Program-made: the position numbers and the translations under genes | Source: Parageobacillus sp. KH3-4 | GTDB taxonomy: Bacteria; Bacillota; Bacilli; Bacillales; Anoxybacillaceae | DNA: 64,000 nucleotides | Direction: 5' to 3' | Assembly (NCBI RefSeq): GCF_022846435.1 | Contig: NZ_AP025627.1 | Location: forward strand, 3,692,001 to 3,756,000 | Part shown: positions 1-9,068 of the stretch, in pieces | Numbering within the stretch: position 1 is the stretch's first letter | Layout: every line of letters begins with the position of its first letter | Notes under the pieces: model-generated | Told to the model about the DNA's origin: nothing | What the model saw: the letters and a program-made list of their open reading frames with translations, nothing else | Database searches by the model: none

Positions 1-811
1 TAACGATAATCGTTTCTCCTTCGAATGTAGTACTATCAACGGCTTGTTGTAAAACGGCCGGCACTCCTGTTACTTCAAATGCAACGTCGACGCCGCCATC
101 AGTCAATTCGACAAGCTTTTGAACCGGATCTTCCTCTTTCGGATTGATGACAGATGTGGCGCCGAGCTCTTTCGCTTTTTGCAAACGTTCTTTGGAAACT
201 TCTACTGCATAAATTTCTGAGGCGCCAGCTGCTTTCAATGCTTCAATAACGAGAAGACCTATAGGACCCGTTCCAAAGACAGCAGCTTTATCACCAGGTT
301 TAATTTTGCTTAATCTAACAGCATGTAAAGCTACGGCCGCCGGTTCCACCAGCGCTCCTTGTTCAAAAGAAAGACCTTCAGGCATTTTGTGCACCATATG
401 TTCATCAACGACGGTATATTCTGAGAATCCACCGCCTCCTCCGGATAGACCATGAAATCCTAAATGATCGCAAAGATTGTATTTCCCCTTTTTGCAAGCT
501 GGGCATTCTCCACAGCGAAGAATAGGTTCAACAACGACAGGATCCCCAACTTTGACTTTAGTAACTCCTTCCCCAACTTCCACTACTCGTCCCGAAAATT
601 CGTGACCCATGATAATAGGAGCGACATCTTTACTAACGGGATGAGGATTTTGGACAGGAATAAAAATTGGACCTGCCGCATATTCGTGTAAATCGCTCCC
701 GCAAATTCCCGCCCATTCGACTTTAATTTTTACTTTTCCTTTTCCTGCTTTCGGTTCTTCCACTTCTTCTACTCGAATGTCTCTAGCATTATACCATCGC
801 GCTGCTTTCAT
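1..811 (-). CDS. bdhA: Zinc-dependent (R,R)-butanediol dehydrogenase-type enzyme, 5' part only
   Basis: Medium-chain zinc alcohol dehydrogenase that interconverts acetoin and 2,3-butanediol with NAD(H) in the cytoplasm. The first 270 codons are present; the gene runs off the left edge, and the family is about 350 residues. The N-terminal half shows the catalytic zinc site (GICGSDLHEY, then GHEFSG), the four-cysteine structural zinc loop (CGECPACKKGKYNLC) and the Rossmann motif GTGPIGLL. The ATG at 811 follows a GGGAGGGG ribosome site. Upstream lie an extended -10 promoter and a cre-like site, which fits carbon-catabolite control of acetoin metabolism. Sorbitol or threonine dehydrogenases share this fold, so the substrate is inferred. 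Confidence 0.85.
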   Translation of the reverse strand, partial: MKAARWYNARDIRVEEVEEPKAGKGKVKIKVEWAGICGSDLHEYAAGPIFIPVQNPHPVSKDVAPIIMGHEFSGRVVEVGEGVTKVKVGDPVVVEPILRCGECPACKKGKYNLCDHLGFHGLSGGGGGFSEYTVVDEHMVHKMPEGLSFEQGALVEPAAVALHAVRLSKIKPGDKAAVFGTGPIGLLVIEALKAAGASEIYAVEVSKERLQKAKELGATSVINPKEEDPVQKLVELTDGGVDVAFEVTGVPAVLQQAVDSTTFEGETIIV

Positions 812-887
812 TAGTTTCCCCTCCCAAAAATTTTTTTATATTTATTATTATTGTATCATTTAAACTTAGTTCTTTTCTATAATAAAT

Positions 888-908
888 AGAAAGCGCTTTA
901 TTATACCA
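888..908 (-). promoter_or_regulatory. Extended -10 promoter and overlapping cre-like site of bdhA
   Basis: On the minus strand TGGTATAAT (900-908) is an extended -10 element. Just downstream, 888-901 reads AGAAAGCGCTTTAT on the plus strand, close to the CcpA cre palindrome TGAAAGCGCTTTCA. A cre at the transcription start is the usual repressing position. No good -35 is visible. CcpA control is inferred. Confidence 0.5.
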
Positions 909-1083
909 ATCGTTTTTGTCGTCGATCTCCGGTCGTGCAAAAAGCCCGGGGGATCGACGACAGTGTTGCTTTTGCCTCTTCCTTACAGCCATCATCGATC
1001 CACTCTATTGACCAAATTTTCAAAATTGCTTATACTGAACTTGAGTGGTTTTAAAAAATATTGATTTATCAACATTTTCTGGG

Positions 1084-1322
1084 GTTTTTATCTTACCTAT
1101 GAGGAATTGAAACAAATCTTTTTCAGCTTGTTGTAGCTCCTTTTCTTCGTTTTTATCTTACCTATGAGGAATTGAAACGCATCCGTAGCCACAAAACTCC
1201 CAATCGTTCGGTCAGTTTTTATCCTACCTATAAGGAATTGAAACGGATGGAAGCCGGTGGATCGGTGAAAATCATATCGGCTTGTTTGCTGTTTGCATTA
1301 CTTACCTAGTAAGGAATCGAAC
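1084..1322 (+). CRISPR. Short, degenerating CRISPR array (three good repeats and one decayed), no cas genes nearby
   Basis: Thirty-base repeats begin GTTTTTATCTTACC and end GGAATTGAAAC. Copies 1 (1084-1113) and 2 (1149-1178) are identical. Copy 3 (1215-1244) has two transitions. Copy 4 (1291-1322) carries insertions and substitutions. Spacers are 35, 36 and about 46 bases (1114-1148, 1179-1214, 1245-1290). The ATTGAAAC 3' end is typical of type I-B/III repeats and sets the reading direction to the right. The AT-rich stretch 1014-1083 is the likely leader, and decay increases away from it, as expected at a trailer end. No cas gene occurs anywhere in the window, so any Cas proteins must act in trans. 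Confidence 0.85.
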
Positions 1323-1394
1323 AAGCTTGCAGGATTGGATTGATCCTTGCAAGCTATTTTTATTTGTATCTTTCCTTATGAAAAAATTGAAACA
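1323..1394 (+). repeat. Hairpin and relic fifth CRISPR repeat at the trailer end
   Basis: Directly after the decayed fourth repeat, AGCTTGCAGGAT and ATCCTTGCAAGCT form an imperfect hairpin (1324-1356) followed by ATTTTTATTT, so it resembles a terminator for rightward transcription. The segment 1357-1394 then ends ATTGAAAC and contains ATCTTTCCTTATGA, recognisable as a badly eroded CRISPR repeat. The stretch 1395-1490 holds nothing I can name. Confidence 0.4.
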
Positions 1395-1491
1395 AAAAAT
1401 GTAAACCAATGCGATTTTACTTTTCTTTGAGAATGAAAGGCATGCAGTTGTATAGGGATAGACATATGAAGAAGGCAAATAGAGGCTTGCA

Positions 1492-1536
1492 AAGATAATA
1501 AAAGGACTGGCCTCAAAAACAGTCGAGTCCCAGTCC
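1492..1536 (-). terminator. Terminator-like hairpin downstream of tdk
   Basis: GGACTGG (1504-1510) pairs with CCAGTCC (1530-1536). On the minus strand the stem is followed by TTTTATTATC. It lies about 160 bases past the tdk stop. Nothing between it and tdk (1537-1696) looks like a gene. Confidence 0.5.
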
Positions 1537-1696
1537 GATTTGCACTTTGTGGATAGTAAAAAGAACAGCTTGGATTTATCGAACAAACAAAAGAGCAACC
1601 GCACCAGCCTAACGGTGGTAATAATTTTCCCGTTTGCCGCTTCCCTGCCGCTAGGCGTTTCCTGAATTCCTAAAAACAAACGGCGGAAACTGCCAG

Positions 1697-2314
1697 TCAG
1701 CGGGCGAGATGATCGTTGGTTTGGCCATTTTTCGCTGGCTTATCGGGAACTTCGTGGTGGTGGCGGCAGCGCGGCTCGTACGATTCGCTCGCTCCCACTA
1801 AAATAACCGGGTCGTAATAAGATGCCGGAACGCCGTCAATAAGACGCTGCGTTCGGCTTGCCGGAGAACCGCATACCGTGCAAACCGCTTGCAGTTTTGT
1901 CACCGATTCGGCAATCGCCATTAATGTCGGCACAGGTCCAAACGGTTCGCCGCGAAAATCTTGATCCAATCCTGCAACGATCACTCGATAACCGCGGTCT
2001 GCCAACGTTTGAACAACTTCGATAATGTCGTCGGAAAAAAATTGCACTTCATCAATGGCAATGACATCCGTTTTTTTAGAAATATGTTCAAAAATTTCTT
2101 GCGGCGAAGAAACGGGAATAGCAATCACCGAATTTCCGTTGTGAGAAACGACCGCTTCTTCGCTATAGCGGTTATCAATAGTCGGTTTGAATACTTTCAC
2201 TTCTTGCTTCGCAAACGTCGCGCGACGAACGCGGCGGATCAATTCTTCTGACTTTCCGGAAAACATGCTTCCGCAAATGACTTCGAGCCAGCCGGACTGC
2301 TTCATAATGTACAT
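1697..2314 (-). CDS. tdk: Thymidine kinase
   Basis: Type II thymidine kinase, phosphorylating thymidine to dTMP with ATP in the salvage pathway. The 205-residue protein has the P-loop GSMFSGKS (15-22), the DEVQFF motif with catalytic Glu near 89, and a zinc lasso (C145, C148, C183, H186). The chosen start gives MYIMKQSGW, as in the B. subtilis enzyme, and sits six bases after GGGAGAGG. It follows rpmE in the same direction, as in B. subtilis, but a strong terminator separates them. Very confident. Confidence 0.97.
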   Translation of the reverse strand: MYIMKQSGWLEVICGSMFSGKSEELIRRVRRATFAKQEVKVFKPTIDNRYSEEAVVSHNGNSVIAIPVSSPQEIFEHISKKTDVIAIDEVQFFSDDIIEVVQTLADRGYRVIVAGLDQDFRGEPFGPVPTLMAIAESVTKLQAVCTVCGSPASRTQRLIDGVPASYYDPVILVGASESYEPRCRHHHEVPDKPAKNGQTNDHLAR

Positions 2315-2380
2315 GAAACGCCTCTCCCTTCGTTCTCGTCTGCCGGCTTATGTATAATTATTGTGCCTTGTTTGCCCATA

Positions 2381-2417
2381 AAAAAACAGGCAAGTAATCA
2401 GCCGCTTGCCTGTTTTT
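2381..2417 (-). terminator. Terminator between rpmE and tdk
   Basis: A perfect stem of AAAAACAGGCAAG with CTTGCCTGTTTTT and a ten-base loop. It can terminate either strand. By position it ends the rpmE transcript. Confidence 0.85.
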
Positions 2418-2454
2418 CCATTTGGCACGCTAGGACGTGATTGGCGCCTGTTGT

Positions 2455-2524
2455 GGAGCCATGAAGGCAACATTTCGCCGTTGCCCACAGGACGCGGGCT
2501 GCCTTTAGGCGAAACAATGGCTCC
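2455..2524 (-). other. Structured 70-base element directly 3' of rpmE
   Basis: GGAGCCAT (2455-2462) and ATGGCTCC (2517-2524) form an outer stem. Inside it TTTCGCC pairs with GGCGAAA, and GGCAAC with GTTGCC is an alternative inner pairing. No T-run follows on either strand, so it is not an ordinary terminator. A true terminator lies about 40 bases further on. Possible roles are mRNA 3' protection or a small repeat element. Confidence 0.45.
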
Positions 2525-2535
2525 TTCCGCTTTTC

Positions 2536-2736
2536 TTATTTTAAGCCGTATTTTTTGTTGAATTTATCGACACGTCCTGTAGCAGAAACAAATTTTTGAC
2601 GTCCTGTATAGAATGGATGGCATTCGGAGCAGATTTCCACACGCAATTCATCTTTCACAGAACCGCTTTCGAATTCGTTTCCGCACGCGCAACGCACGAT
2701 GACTTTTTTGTACTCTGGATGAATTCCTGGTTTCAT
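2536..2736 (-). CDS. rpmE: Large-subunit ribosomal protein L31, zinc-binding form
   Basis: Ribosomal protein bL31 of the C+ class, which carries zinc: cysteines at 16, 18, 36 and 39 (CAC and CSEC). The 66-residue protein ends KYGLK like its Bacillus counterpart. An upstream ATG (2745) would add MKT, but it abuts the AAGGAG ribosome site; the ATG at 2736 is nine bases away and gives MKPGIHP, matching the family. In bacilli the zinc form is swapped for a non-zinc paralogue on zinc starvation; no Zur site is visible here. A sigma-A promoter lies about 100 bases upstream. Confidence 0.96.
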   Translation of the reverse strand: MKPGIHPEYKKVIVRCACGNEFESGSVKDELRVEICSECHPFYTGRQKFVSATGRVDKFNKKYGLK

Positions 2737-2833
2737 TGTTTTCATCTCCTTCCGCCCTGTATCATTTCGAAACAGAGTTTATATATCGTTATTTGCATCA
2801 TATATTGGCGTTTACCAAAACACACATGTTAAA

Positions 2834-2862
2834 ATTATAACAACTTTGTTTTCCTTTTGCAA
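2834..2862 (-). promoter_or_regulatory. Sigma-A promoter of rpmE
   Basis: Minus-strand TTGCAA (2857-2862), a 17-base spacer and a perfect TATAAT (2834-2839). The resulting leader is about 90 bases and AT-rich. Confidence 0.7.
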
Positions 2863-2930
2863 CCGGTGATTTTTGCCGATTTGTTCCTCCATCGTCCTAG
2901 CTCCTATACGAATTGCTTGCGAATCTCCTG

Positions 2931-4205
2931 TCAAATCCGCACAATTCCGTTATTTTTCCATTCTTCATCCAACATGGCGAAAAATTCTTCGTTTGATTTT
3001 GTTTGACGAAGCTTGCTTAAAAATCGTTCAATAAAATCAGGGGAATCAGACATCGTTTTTCGAATCGCCCATAACTTTTCAAGATGCTCTTTTGGGATGA
3101 GCAGCTCTTCCTTGCGCGTGCCTGAACGGCGGATATCGATCGCCGGGAAAATGCGCCGCTCCGCCAGCGACCGGTCAAGGTGAAGCTCCATGTTTCCGGT
3201 TCCTTTAAATTCCTCGTATATCACGTCATCCATACGCGAACCGGTATCGACAAGGGCAGTAGCCAAAATCGTAAGGCTGCCGCCTTCTTCAATATTGCGC
3301 GCCGCTCCGAAAAACCGTTTCGGACGGTGGAACGCAGCCGGATCAATCCCCCCCGAAAGCGTGCGGCCGCTCGGCGGGATGACTAAGTTATAAGCGCGAG
3401 CTAAACGAGTGATGCTGTCCATCAGAATGACGACATCTCGTTTATGTTCAACAAGACGCATCGCTCTTTCTAGCACTAGTTCCGCAACTTTAATATGATT
3501 TTCCGGCACTTCGTCAAATGTCGAACTGACGACATCCCCATTCACCGATCGCTCGATGTCGGTTACTTCTTCTGGTCGTTCGTCAATAAGGAGAACAATG
3601 AGTTCCACTTCTGGATGGTTTGTCGTGATGCTGTTGGCGATTTCTTTTAATAACATCGTTTTCCCAGCTTTTGGAGGAGCTACAATCAGGCCGCGCTGCC
3701 CGAACCCGACCGGGGCAATCAAGTCAATAATTCTCGTTGACAGCTTGTCCGGAGTTGTTTCCAATTTCATTTGTCGATTTGGGTATAACGGTGTTAACGC
3801 TGGAAAGTGCACCCGTTCCTTCGCGACTTCCGGATCTTCGCCATTGACTGCCTCGACATGAAGCAATCCGAAATAGCGTTCGTTTTCTTTTGGAGGGCGC
3901 ACTTTCCCGGACACTTTATCCCCGTTTCGCAAATCGAAGCGGCGAATTTGCGACGCGGAAATATAAATATCTTCTGAACTCGGAGAGTAGTTGATCGGGC
4001 GTAAAAAACCGAATCCTTCTGATTGAATGATTTCGAGCACGCCCTCCATAAAAAGCAATCCGTCTTGCTCCGCACGCGCTTTCAAGATGGCAAAAATAAG
4101 CTCTTTTTTCGTGAGTTTACTGTAATAGGAAATTTTATATTGGCGAGCGAGCTCATATAGCTCTTTTAGTTTCATATTTTCTAACGTAGACAGTGTTAAC
4201 TCCAT
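2931..4205 (-). CDS. rho: Transcription termination factor Rho
   Basis: Hexameric RNA-dependent ATPase that ends transcription of untranslated RNA. The N-terminal Rho domain (about 1-47), cold-shock RNA-binding domain (about 50-125, including GFGFLRP) and RecA-like ATPase domain with Walker A (APPKAGKT, about 176-183) and Walker B (VVILMDS) follow in order. I chose the ATG at 4205, giving [13 protein letters not shown] and 424 residues, because it aligns with the B. subtilis start. Its ribosome site is weak. In-frame starts at 4244 (after AAAGG) and 4259 would add 13 or 18 residues. It stands between glpX and rpmE as in B. subtilis. Confidence 0.95.
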   Translation of the reverse strand: MELTLSTLENMKLKELYELARQYKISYYSKLTKKELIFAILKARAEQDGLLFMEGVLEIIQSEGFGFLRPINYSPSSEDIYISASQIRRFDLRNGDKVSGKVRPPKENERYFGLLHVEAVNGEDPEVAKERVHFPALTPLYPNRQMKLETTPDKLSTRIIDLIAPVGFGQRGLIVAPPKAGKTMLLKEIANSITTNHPEVELIVLLIDERPEEVTDIERSVNGDVVSSTFDEVPENHIKVAELVLERAMRLVEHKRDVVILMDSITRLARAYNLVIPPSGRTLSGGIDPAAFHRPKRFFGAARNIEEGGSLTILATALVDTGSRMDDVIYEEFKGTGNMELHLDRSLAERRIFPAIDIRRSGTRKEELLIPKEHLEKLWAIRKTMSDSPDFIERFLSKLRQTKSNEEFFAMLDEEWKNNGIVRI

Positions 4206-4357
4206 TTCGACACCACACTTTTGCAATTTTTCATTTTCTCCCATATTGCCTTTGAACATTTAATGAAATTGAAACGGACGGGATGAAAAGAAGGCGATGA
4301 AGGCTGAAAATAAGAAGTAGAATGGCAGAGCTTATTTTATGCACATGCAGCATGACT

Positions 4358-4387
4358 ATTTTACCCTTTTTGCCGTTTTTTAATCAA
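4358..4387 (-). promoter_or_regulatory. Sigma-A promoter of rho
   Basis: Minus-strand TTGATT (4382-4387), 18-base spacer, TAAAAT (4358-4363). It leaves a leader of roughly 150 bases, long enough for the Rho autoregulation known in other bacteria. That role is not demonstrated here. Confidence 0.6.
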
Positions 4388-4407
4388 TAGTTTTTTCATT
4401 TCACTGA

Positions 4408-4447
4408 TAAAAATAAACGAGGGCGACAGGTTTTACCTTTCGCGCCC
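4408..4447 (-). terminator. Terminator of the glpX transcript
   Basis: GGGCG and CGCCC arms with an inner AGGT/ACCT pairing, followed on the minus strand by TCGTTTATTTTT. It starts 15 bases after the glpX stop. Confidence 0.65.
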
Positions 4448-4461
4448 CGCTAGTCCCGTTT

Positions 4462-5424
4462 TTATTTAATGACTAAATTCGGCTTTTTCTTTAAACTGTG
4501 GCGGCCTTCAATAAAGCGAACCGTCCCCGATTTGGCCCGCATGACAACAGAATAGGTGAGACCGTATGTCCCTTTAAATTGCACGCCGCGCAGCAGTTCT
4601 CCGTCCGTGACACCGGTAGCGGCGAAAATCGCATCGTCCCCTTTGACCAAGTCTTCCATGCGCAACACTTTGTTGACGTCAATGCCCATTTTTTTGCATC
4701 GTTCTAATTCTTCATCATTTTGCGGCAGCAATTTTCCTTGAATTTCCCCGCCTAAACATTTGAGCGCCACCGCGGCCAACACTCCTTCCGGCGCCCCACC
4801 GGAACCGAACAAAATATCGACACCCGTATGGTCGAATGCGGTATTAATCGCAGCGGCGACATCGCCGTCATTGATCAGCTTGATGCGCGCTCCCGCTTCT
4901 CTCAGTTCAGCGATGAGCCGTTCATGGCGCGGTCTGTTTAATACGACGGCAACGACATCTTCAATATCTTTGTTTTTCGCTTTGGCGACAGCTTTCAAAT
5001 TATCGATCACCGGCGCTTCAATATCAATCATTCCGACCGCTTCAGGACCGACGGCGATTTTGTTCATATACATGTCAGGAGCGTGAAGCAAATTGCCGTG
5101 ATCAGCCACAGCGACGACCGCCAATGCGTTCCAGCCGCCAGAAGCGACGATATTCGTGCCTTCCAGCGGGTCTACCGCAACATCCACGCGAGGTCCATAA
5201 CCGTTGCCGAGCTTTTCTCCAATATATAACATCGGCGCTTCGTCCATTTCTCCTTCGCCGATGACGACTGTTCCTTTCATCGGAATCGTATCAAATACGT
5301 TGCGCATTGCTGACGTTGCCGCTTCGTCCGCTTCATTCTTTTTGCCCCGCCCCATCCATCTGGCGGCGGCAAGAGCGGCCGCTTCCGTGACGCGAACTAG
5401 CTCCATTGATAAACTTCTTTCCAT
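4462..5424 (-). CDS. glpX: Fructose-1,6-bisphosphatase, class II (GlpX type)
   Basis: Converts fructose 1,6-bisphosphate to fructose 6-phosphate in gluconeogenesis. The 320-residue protein shows the class II motifs [11 protein letters not shown] and DPLEGTN, which bind metal and phosphate in the Li+-sensitive phosphatase fold. An open extension to 5475 exists, but the ATG at 5424 lies just after GGGAGGGGGAGAAG and gives [15 protein letters not shown], the family N-terminus. It follows murA by 28 bases, and with tal and fba upstream it forms a sugar-phosphate cluster. Confidence 0.96.
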   Translation of the reverse strand: MERSLSMELVRVTEAAALAAARWMGRGKKNEADEAATSAMRNVFDTIPMKGTVVIGEGEMDEAPMLYIGEKLGNGYGPRVDVAVDPLEGTNIVASGGWNALAVVAVADHGNLLHAPDMYMNKIAVGPEAVGMIDIEAPVIDNLKAVAKAKNKDIEDVVAVVLNRPRHERLIAELREAGARIKLINDGDVAAAINTAFDHTGVDILFGSGGAPEGVLAAVALKCLGGEIQGKLLPQNDEELERCKKMGIDVNKVLRMEDLVKGDDAIFAATGVTDGELLRGVQFKGTYGLTYSVVMRAKSGTVRFIEGRHSLKKKPNLVIK

Positions 5425-5452
5425 TGGGACTTCTCCCCCTCCCCTTCGTTGA

Positions 5453-6739
5453 CTACGCATTTTTGACTTGCTCAATTTCTTCGTCTGTCATTTTTTCTCG
5501 CCAAATCGTCGCGCCTATTCCTGCTAACTTTTCGACAAGATTGCTGTATCCGCGGTCAATGTGCTCCACTCCTGCAATTTCGGTAAGCCCTTCTGCCATT
5601 AAACCGGCAATAACAAGCGCTGCGCCTGCGCGCAAATCGCTCGCTTTTACTTTTGCGCCCTGCAGTTGAATCGGGCCAGTGACAATGGCGGAACAGCCTT
5701 CCACCTTTATGTTCGCGTTCATCCTGCGAAGCTCGTCGATATGCTTAAAACGGGCGCTATAAATCGTATCGGTAACGACGCTTGTTCCGTGCGCTTTTGT
5801 TAAAAGAGAAGTAAACGGCTGCTGTAAATCAGTTGGAAATCCAGGATAAACAAGCGTTTTCACATCCACTGCTTTTAAATCCGGAATACTGGAAACAAGG
5901 ATTTGATCGTCGCTCGTTTCCACATGAACGCCCATTTCGCGCAATTTCGCGGTCAATGATTCGACGTGCTGAGGAATAACGTTATCGATGACTACTTCTT
6001 TTCCCATCGCTGCTGCAGCAATCATATATGTACCAGCTTCAATGCGGTCCGGGATAATCGAATGGCGGCATCCCGATAATTTCTCGACGCCATCGATGCG
6101 AATGACGTCAGTTCCGGCGCCCTTAATGTTTGCCCCCATATTGGAAAGCAGTGTCGCCACGTCAATAATTTCCGGCTCTTTTGCAGCGTTTTCAATAATC
6201 GTCCGACCTTTGGCGCGCACCGCTGCCAACATGATGTTAATCGTCGCTCCCACGCTTACCACATCCAAAAAAATACGGGCACCCCGCAATTCTTCTGCGC
6301 GCAAATAAATTGCGCCTTGCTCGTTCGTTACTTTCGCTCCCAGCGCCTCAAAGCCTTTAATATGCTGGTCAATCGGGCGCGGGCCCAAGTGGCATCCTCC
6401 CGGCAGCCCTACAACCGCTTTTTTAAACCGGCCAAGCATCGCTCCCATTAAATAATACGAAGCGCGTAATTTTTTTACTTTTCCATTCGGCAGCGGCATT
6501 GGTACCATATTTGTCGGATCGATGACCGCTTTTTTGCCATCGAAATGGAACGTTCCGCCAATCTCCTCAATTAAGTCTCCTAAAATCCGCACGTCAGAAA
6601 TATCCGGCAATCCTTCAATCGTAACTGGTGAATCAGCAAGAATGGTCGCGGGAATAAGGGCAACGGCGCTGTTTTTTGCGCCGCTTACCTTTATCGTTCC
6701 CTGCAACGGATCGCCGCCGATAATTTTGATTTTTTCCAT
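5453..6739 (-). CDS. murAB: UDP-N-acetylglucosamine 1-carboxyvinyltransferase, second Gram-positive paralogue
   Basis: First committed step of peptidoglycan synthesis: transfers enolpyruvate from PEP to UDP-GlcNAc. The 428-residue EPT-fold protein has the K22-N23 substrate pair and the catalytic, fosfomycin-sensitive cysteine C116 in LPGGCHLG. Low-GC Gram-positives have two paralogues; the position between glpX and transaldolase identifies this as the MurAB/MurZ copy. It begins after AAGGGAGA. Confidence 0.95.
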   Translation of the reverse strand: MEKIKIIGGDPLQGTIKVSGAKNSAVALIPATILADSPVTIEGLPDISDVRILGDLIEEIGGTFHFDGKKAVIDPTNMVPMPLPNGKVKKLRASYYLMGAMLGRFKKAVVGLPGGCHLGPRPIDQHIKGFEALGAKVTNEQGAIYLRAEELRGARIFLDVVSVGATINIMLAAVRAKGRTIIENAAKEPEIIDVATLLSNMGANIKGAGTDVIRIDGVEKLSGCRHSIIPDRIEAGTYMIAAAAMGKEVVIDNVIPQHVESLTAKLREMGVHVETSDDQILVSSIPDLKAVDVKTLVYPGFPTDLQQPFTSLLTKAHGTSVVTDTIYSARFKHIDELRRMNANIKVEGCSAIVTGPIQLQGAKVKASDLRAGAALVIAGLMAEGLTEIAGVEHIDRGYSNLVEKLAGIGATIWREKMTDEEIEQVKNA

Positions 6740-6781
6740 TATAGTCTCCCTTCTTTAACGAAGTTGACTGTTATTTTTCTG

Positions 6782-7423
6782 TTATTTTTGCCGATTCCAG
6801 TCTGCCAAAAACTTTTCAATTCCCTGATCCGTCAATGGATGGTTAAACAACTGCATTAATACTTTGTACGGAACAGTAGCGATATGCGCCCCTCTTAGCG
6901 CGGCTTCCGTCACATGAAGCGGATGACGGATCGAAGCGGCGATAATTTCCGTATCAATTCCGTGAATATTAAAAATATTGGCGATCGTAGAAATGAGTTC
7001 AAAGCCGTTATGTCCGATATCGTCTAGGCGGCCAAGAAATGGAGATACGTACGTCGCTCCAGCGCGTGCCGCTAATAACGCTTGGTTGGCCGTAAACACT
7101 AATGTAACGTTCGTCTTAATTCCTTTTTCGGTAAATACTTTCACCGCTTTAAGCCCTTCTGGCGTCATCGGCACTTTAATCGTAATGTTCGGGGCGATTT
7201 TTGCCAGCTCTTCTCCTTCTTCAATCATTCCTTCTGCATCGGTGGAAATGACTTCAGCGCTAACCGATCCGGAAACAATCGATGTAATTTCGCGGAGACG
7301 ATCATGGAACGGGACGTTTTCTTTCGCAACAAGGCTCGGGTTTGTCGTCACGCCGGCTAAGATGCCAAGCTCGTTCGCTTTTTTAATTTCCTCCAAATTG
7401 GCCGTATCAATGAAAAATTTCAT
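6782..7423 (-). CDS. tal: Transaldolase (small, fructose-6-phosphate aldolase-like class)
   Basis: Moves dihydroxyacetone units in the non-oxidative pentose phosphate pathway. At 213 residues it belongs to the short transaldolase subfamily; the Schiff-base lysine is K83 in IKVP, and GVTTNPSL near 24-31 is the family signature. An open extension reaches 7480, but the ATG at 7423 follows a G-rich ribosome site and gives MKFFIDTAN. The paralogous fructose-6-phosphate aldolase has the same fold; Bacillus orthologues in this position act as transaldolases. Confidence 0.93.
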   Translation of the reverse strand: MKFFIDTANLEEIKKANELGILAGVTTNPSLVAKENVPFHDRLREITSIVSGSVSAEVISTDAEGMIEEGEELAKIAPNITIKVPMTPEGLKAVKVFTEKGIKTNVTLVFTANQALLAARAGATYVSPFLGRLDDIGHNGFELISTIANIFNIHGIDTEIIAASIRHPLHVTEAALRGAHIATVPYKVLMQLFNHPLTDQGIEKFLADWNRQK

Positions 7424-7452
7424 AGCAATACCCCCCCTTAGCGTTGATAAAG

Positions 7453-7516
7453 TGGGAAAGGGAACCCGCGATAACATCACAACGTGCGTCGTTTCGTCAA
7501 GCGTTTCCCTTTCCCA
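7453..7516 (-). repeat. Long stem-loop between fba and tal, with a promoter-like sequence in its loop
   Basis: TGGGAAAGGGAA (7453-7464) and TTCCCTTTCCCA (7505-7516) are perfect 12-base arms around a 40-base loop. No T-run follows. The loop reads TTGACG, 18 bases, TGTTAT on the minus strand, a possible separate promoter for tal. It may be a processing site or a partial attenuator. Confidence 0.4.
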
Positions 7517-7528
7517 ATGATCGAAATG

Positions 7529-8392
7529 TTATTGGACTGCTTTTCCGGAAGAACCAAACTCGCGCATTTTTCCAATTACTGTCGCTTTAATCGCGTCGCG
7601 ACCAGGACCGATAATTTTGCGAGGATCGTATACTTTTTCATCTTTCGCCAACAATTCGCGGACAACTTTTGTAAATGCCATTTGGTTTTCAGTATTGACG
7701 TTAATTTTTGAAGTGCCGAGGGAAATGGCGCGCTGAATTTGTTCTGTCGGGATGCCTGTACCGCCGTGAAGCACGAGCGGAACACCTGTCAGGTCACGAA
7801 TTTGCTCCATCTCCGCAAATCCCAGTTTTGGTTCCCCTTTGTACGGACCGTGTACAGAACCTAAAGCAGGCGCTAAACAGTCAATCCCTGTCCGTTTGAC
7901 TAATTCTTCACATTCCTTCGGATCCGCATAAATAATGCCTTTACCAATAACATCGTCTTCTTGGCCACCAACCGTGCCTAATTCCGCTTCTACCGATACG
8001 CCGCGCGCATGAGCATACTCCACCACTTGAGAAGTGATTTTAACGTTTTCCTCAAACGGATGATGGGAAGCGTCAATCATGACAGAAGTAAATCCAGCAT
8101 CGATCGCTTCTTTACATTTTTCAAAGCTGGAGCCATGATCAAGATGGATCGCTACCGGAACGGTAATATTCATATCTTCCATTAATCCTTTGACCATGTT
8201 GACCACTGTTTTAAAGCCGCTCATATAACGCGCCGCACCTTCGGATACTCCGAGAATGACCGGTGATTTTTCTTCTTCCGCCGCCGCTAAAATCGCCTGT
8301 GTCCATTCTAAGTTGTTAATGTTAAATTGACCGACAGCGTATTTTTCCCGCAACGCCTTGTTAAGCATTTCTGTCATGGATACTAAAGGCAT
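7529..8392 (-). CDS. fba: Fructose-bisphosphate aldolase, class II
   Basis: Zinc-dependent aldolase splitting fructose 1,6-bisphosphate into dihydroxyacetone phosphate and glyceraldehyde 3-phosphate. The 287-residue protein has [10 protein letters not shown] with catalytic D85 and zinc ligand H86, later glycine-rich GGTGIP, and a C-terminal NVNTENQ phosphate site. The ATG at 8392 follows AGGAGG and gives [10 protein letters not shown]; an upstream in-frame start at 8422 lacks a good site. A possible promoter (TTGCTG, 17, TATGCT) lies between spo0F and this gene. Confidence 0.96.
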   Translation of the reverse strand: MPLVSMTEMLNKALREKYAVGQFNINNLEWTQAILAAAEEEKSPVILGVSEGAARYMSGFKTVVNMVKGLMEDMNITVPVAIHLDHGSSFEKCKEAIDAGFTSVMIDASHHPFEENVKITSQVVEYAHARGVSVEAELGTVGGQEDDVIGKGIIYADPKECEELVKRTGIDCLAPALGSVHGPYKGEPKLGFAEMEQIRDLTGVPLVLHGGTGIPTEQIQRAISLGTSKINVNTENQMAFTKVVRELLAKDEKVYDPRKIIGPGRDAIKATVIGKMREFGSSGKAVQ

Positions 8393-8557
8393 AGTAAAAT
8401 CCTCCTTATGCTTCAACGTCATCGCCTTTCTTAAAATAGCTATGCGTCATTCCGGCAGGATATATGTATGAAAGGCGTAAATAGTCTTACGTTATAAGCA
8501 TACCAACTTACAAACAAAACAGCAACATTGTAACTCAAGGAAAACGTGACAACTTTC

Positions 8558-8920
8558 CTACGAAAATAAAAGCCTTTTCACTGCCGCGCGCAAATCATCG
8601 ATATCAAACGGCTTCGCAAAATGCATCATCGCGCCTAATTCTTTTGTTTCTTGAATCATGTCAAGCTCCCCGTAAGCAGTCATAATAATGACTTTAATAT
8701 CTCGGTCGATTTCTTTTAATCGTTTTAATATTTCGATCCCATCCATTCCAGGAATTTTCATGTCTAACAACACTAAATCAGGGCGGTGTTTTTGGACGAT
8801 TTCTAGCGCTTGCATGCCGTTAGCGGCTTGATATGTCGTATATCCTTCTTTTTGAAACACTTCGTTTAACAAAATGCGAATGCCGTATTGATCATCGACA
8901 ATTAAAATTTTGTTGCCCAT
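8558..8920 (-). CDS. spo0F: Sporulation response regulator Spo0F
   Basis: Single-domain phosphorelay protein that receives phosphate from sporulation histidine kinases and passes it to Spo0B, toward Spo0A. In the 120 residues one sees the acidic pocket D9-D10, phosphoacceptor D53, T81 and K103 (HFAKPFD), with no output domain. Similarity to B. subtilis Spo0F is very high across [13 protein letters not shown] and [13 protein letters not shown] sigma-H-like promoter precedes it, in keeping with early sporulation control. Confidence 0.97.
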   Translation of the reverse strand: MGNKILIVDDQYGIRILLNEVFQKEGYTTYQAANGMQALEIVQKHRPDLVLLDMKIPGMDGIEILKRLKEIDRDIKVIIMTAYGELDMIQETKELGAMMHFAKPFDIDDLRAAVKRLLFS

Positions 8921-8965
8921 CTATAGACACCCCAATTCTTTGTTTTGTTTTTGTTCCATGTTATT

Positions 8966-8994
8966 AGTTTCGCATCGTTCGGTTATTTTCCTGC
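8966..8994 (-). promoter_or_regulatory. Candidate sigma-H promoter of spo0F
   Basis: Minus-strand GCAGGAAAA (8986-8994) matches the sigma-H -35 pattern RnAGGAWWW. About 11 bases on, TGCGAAACT resembles the -10 pattern RnnGAATWW with a mismatched first base. Sigma-H drives spo0F in B. subtilis; extension to this organism is inferred. Confidence 0.45.
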
Positions 8995-9068
8995 CGCTTT
9001 TTTGCACTTGGATAAATTCCAATTGGTAAACCAGTTTATTATAATAAGCAACGGAAGGAGGAGGAACA

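Noticed and set aside
1302-1679. 125-codon minus-strand open frame next to the CRISPR relic
   Set aside because: It covers the fourth and fifth repeats and the tdk terminator, has no ribosome site, and its sequence resembles no family I know.
6978-7520. 180-codon plus-strand frame opposite tal
   Set aside because: Antisense to a certain gene; Ser/Ala-rich composition typical of the complement of a coding strand.
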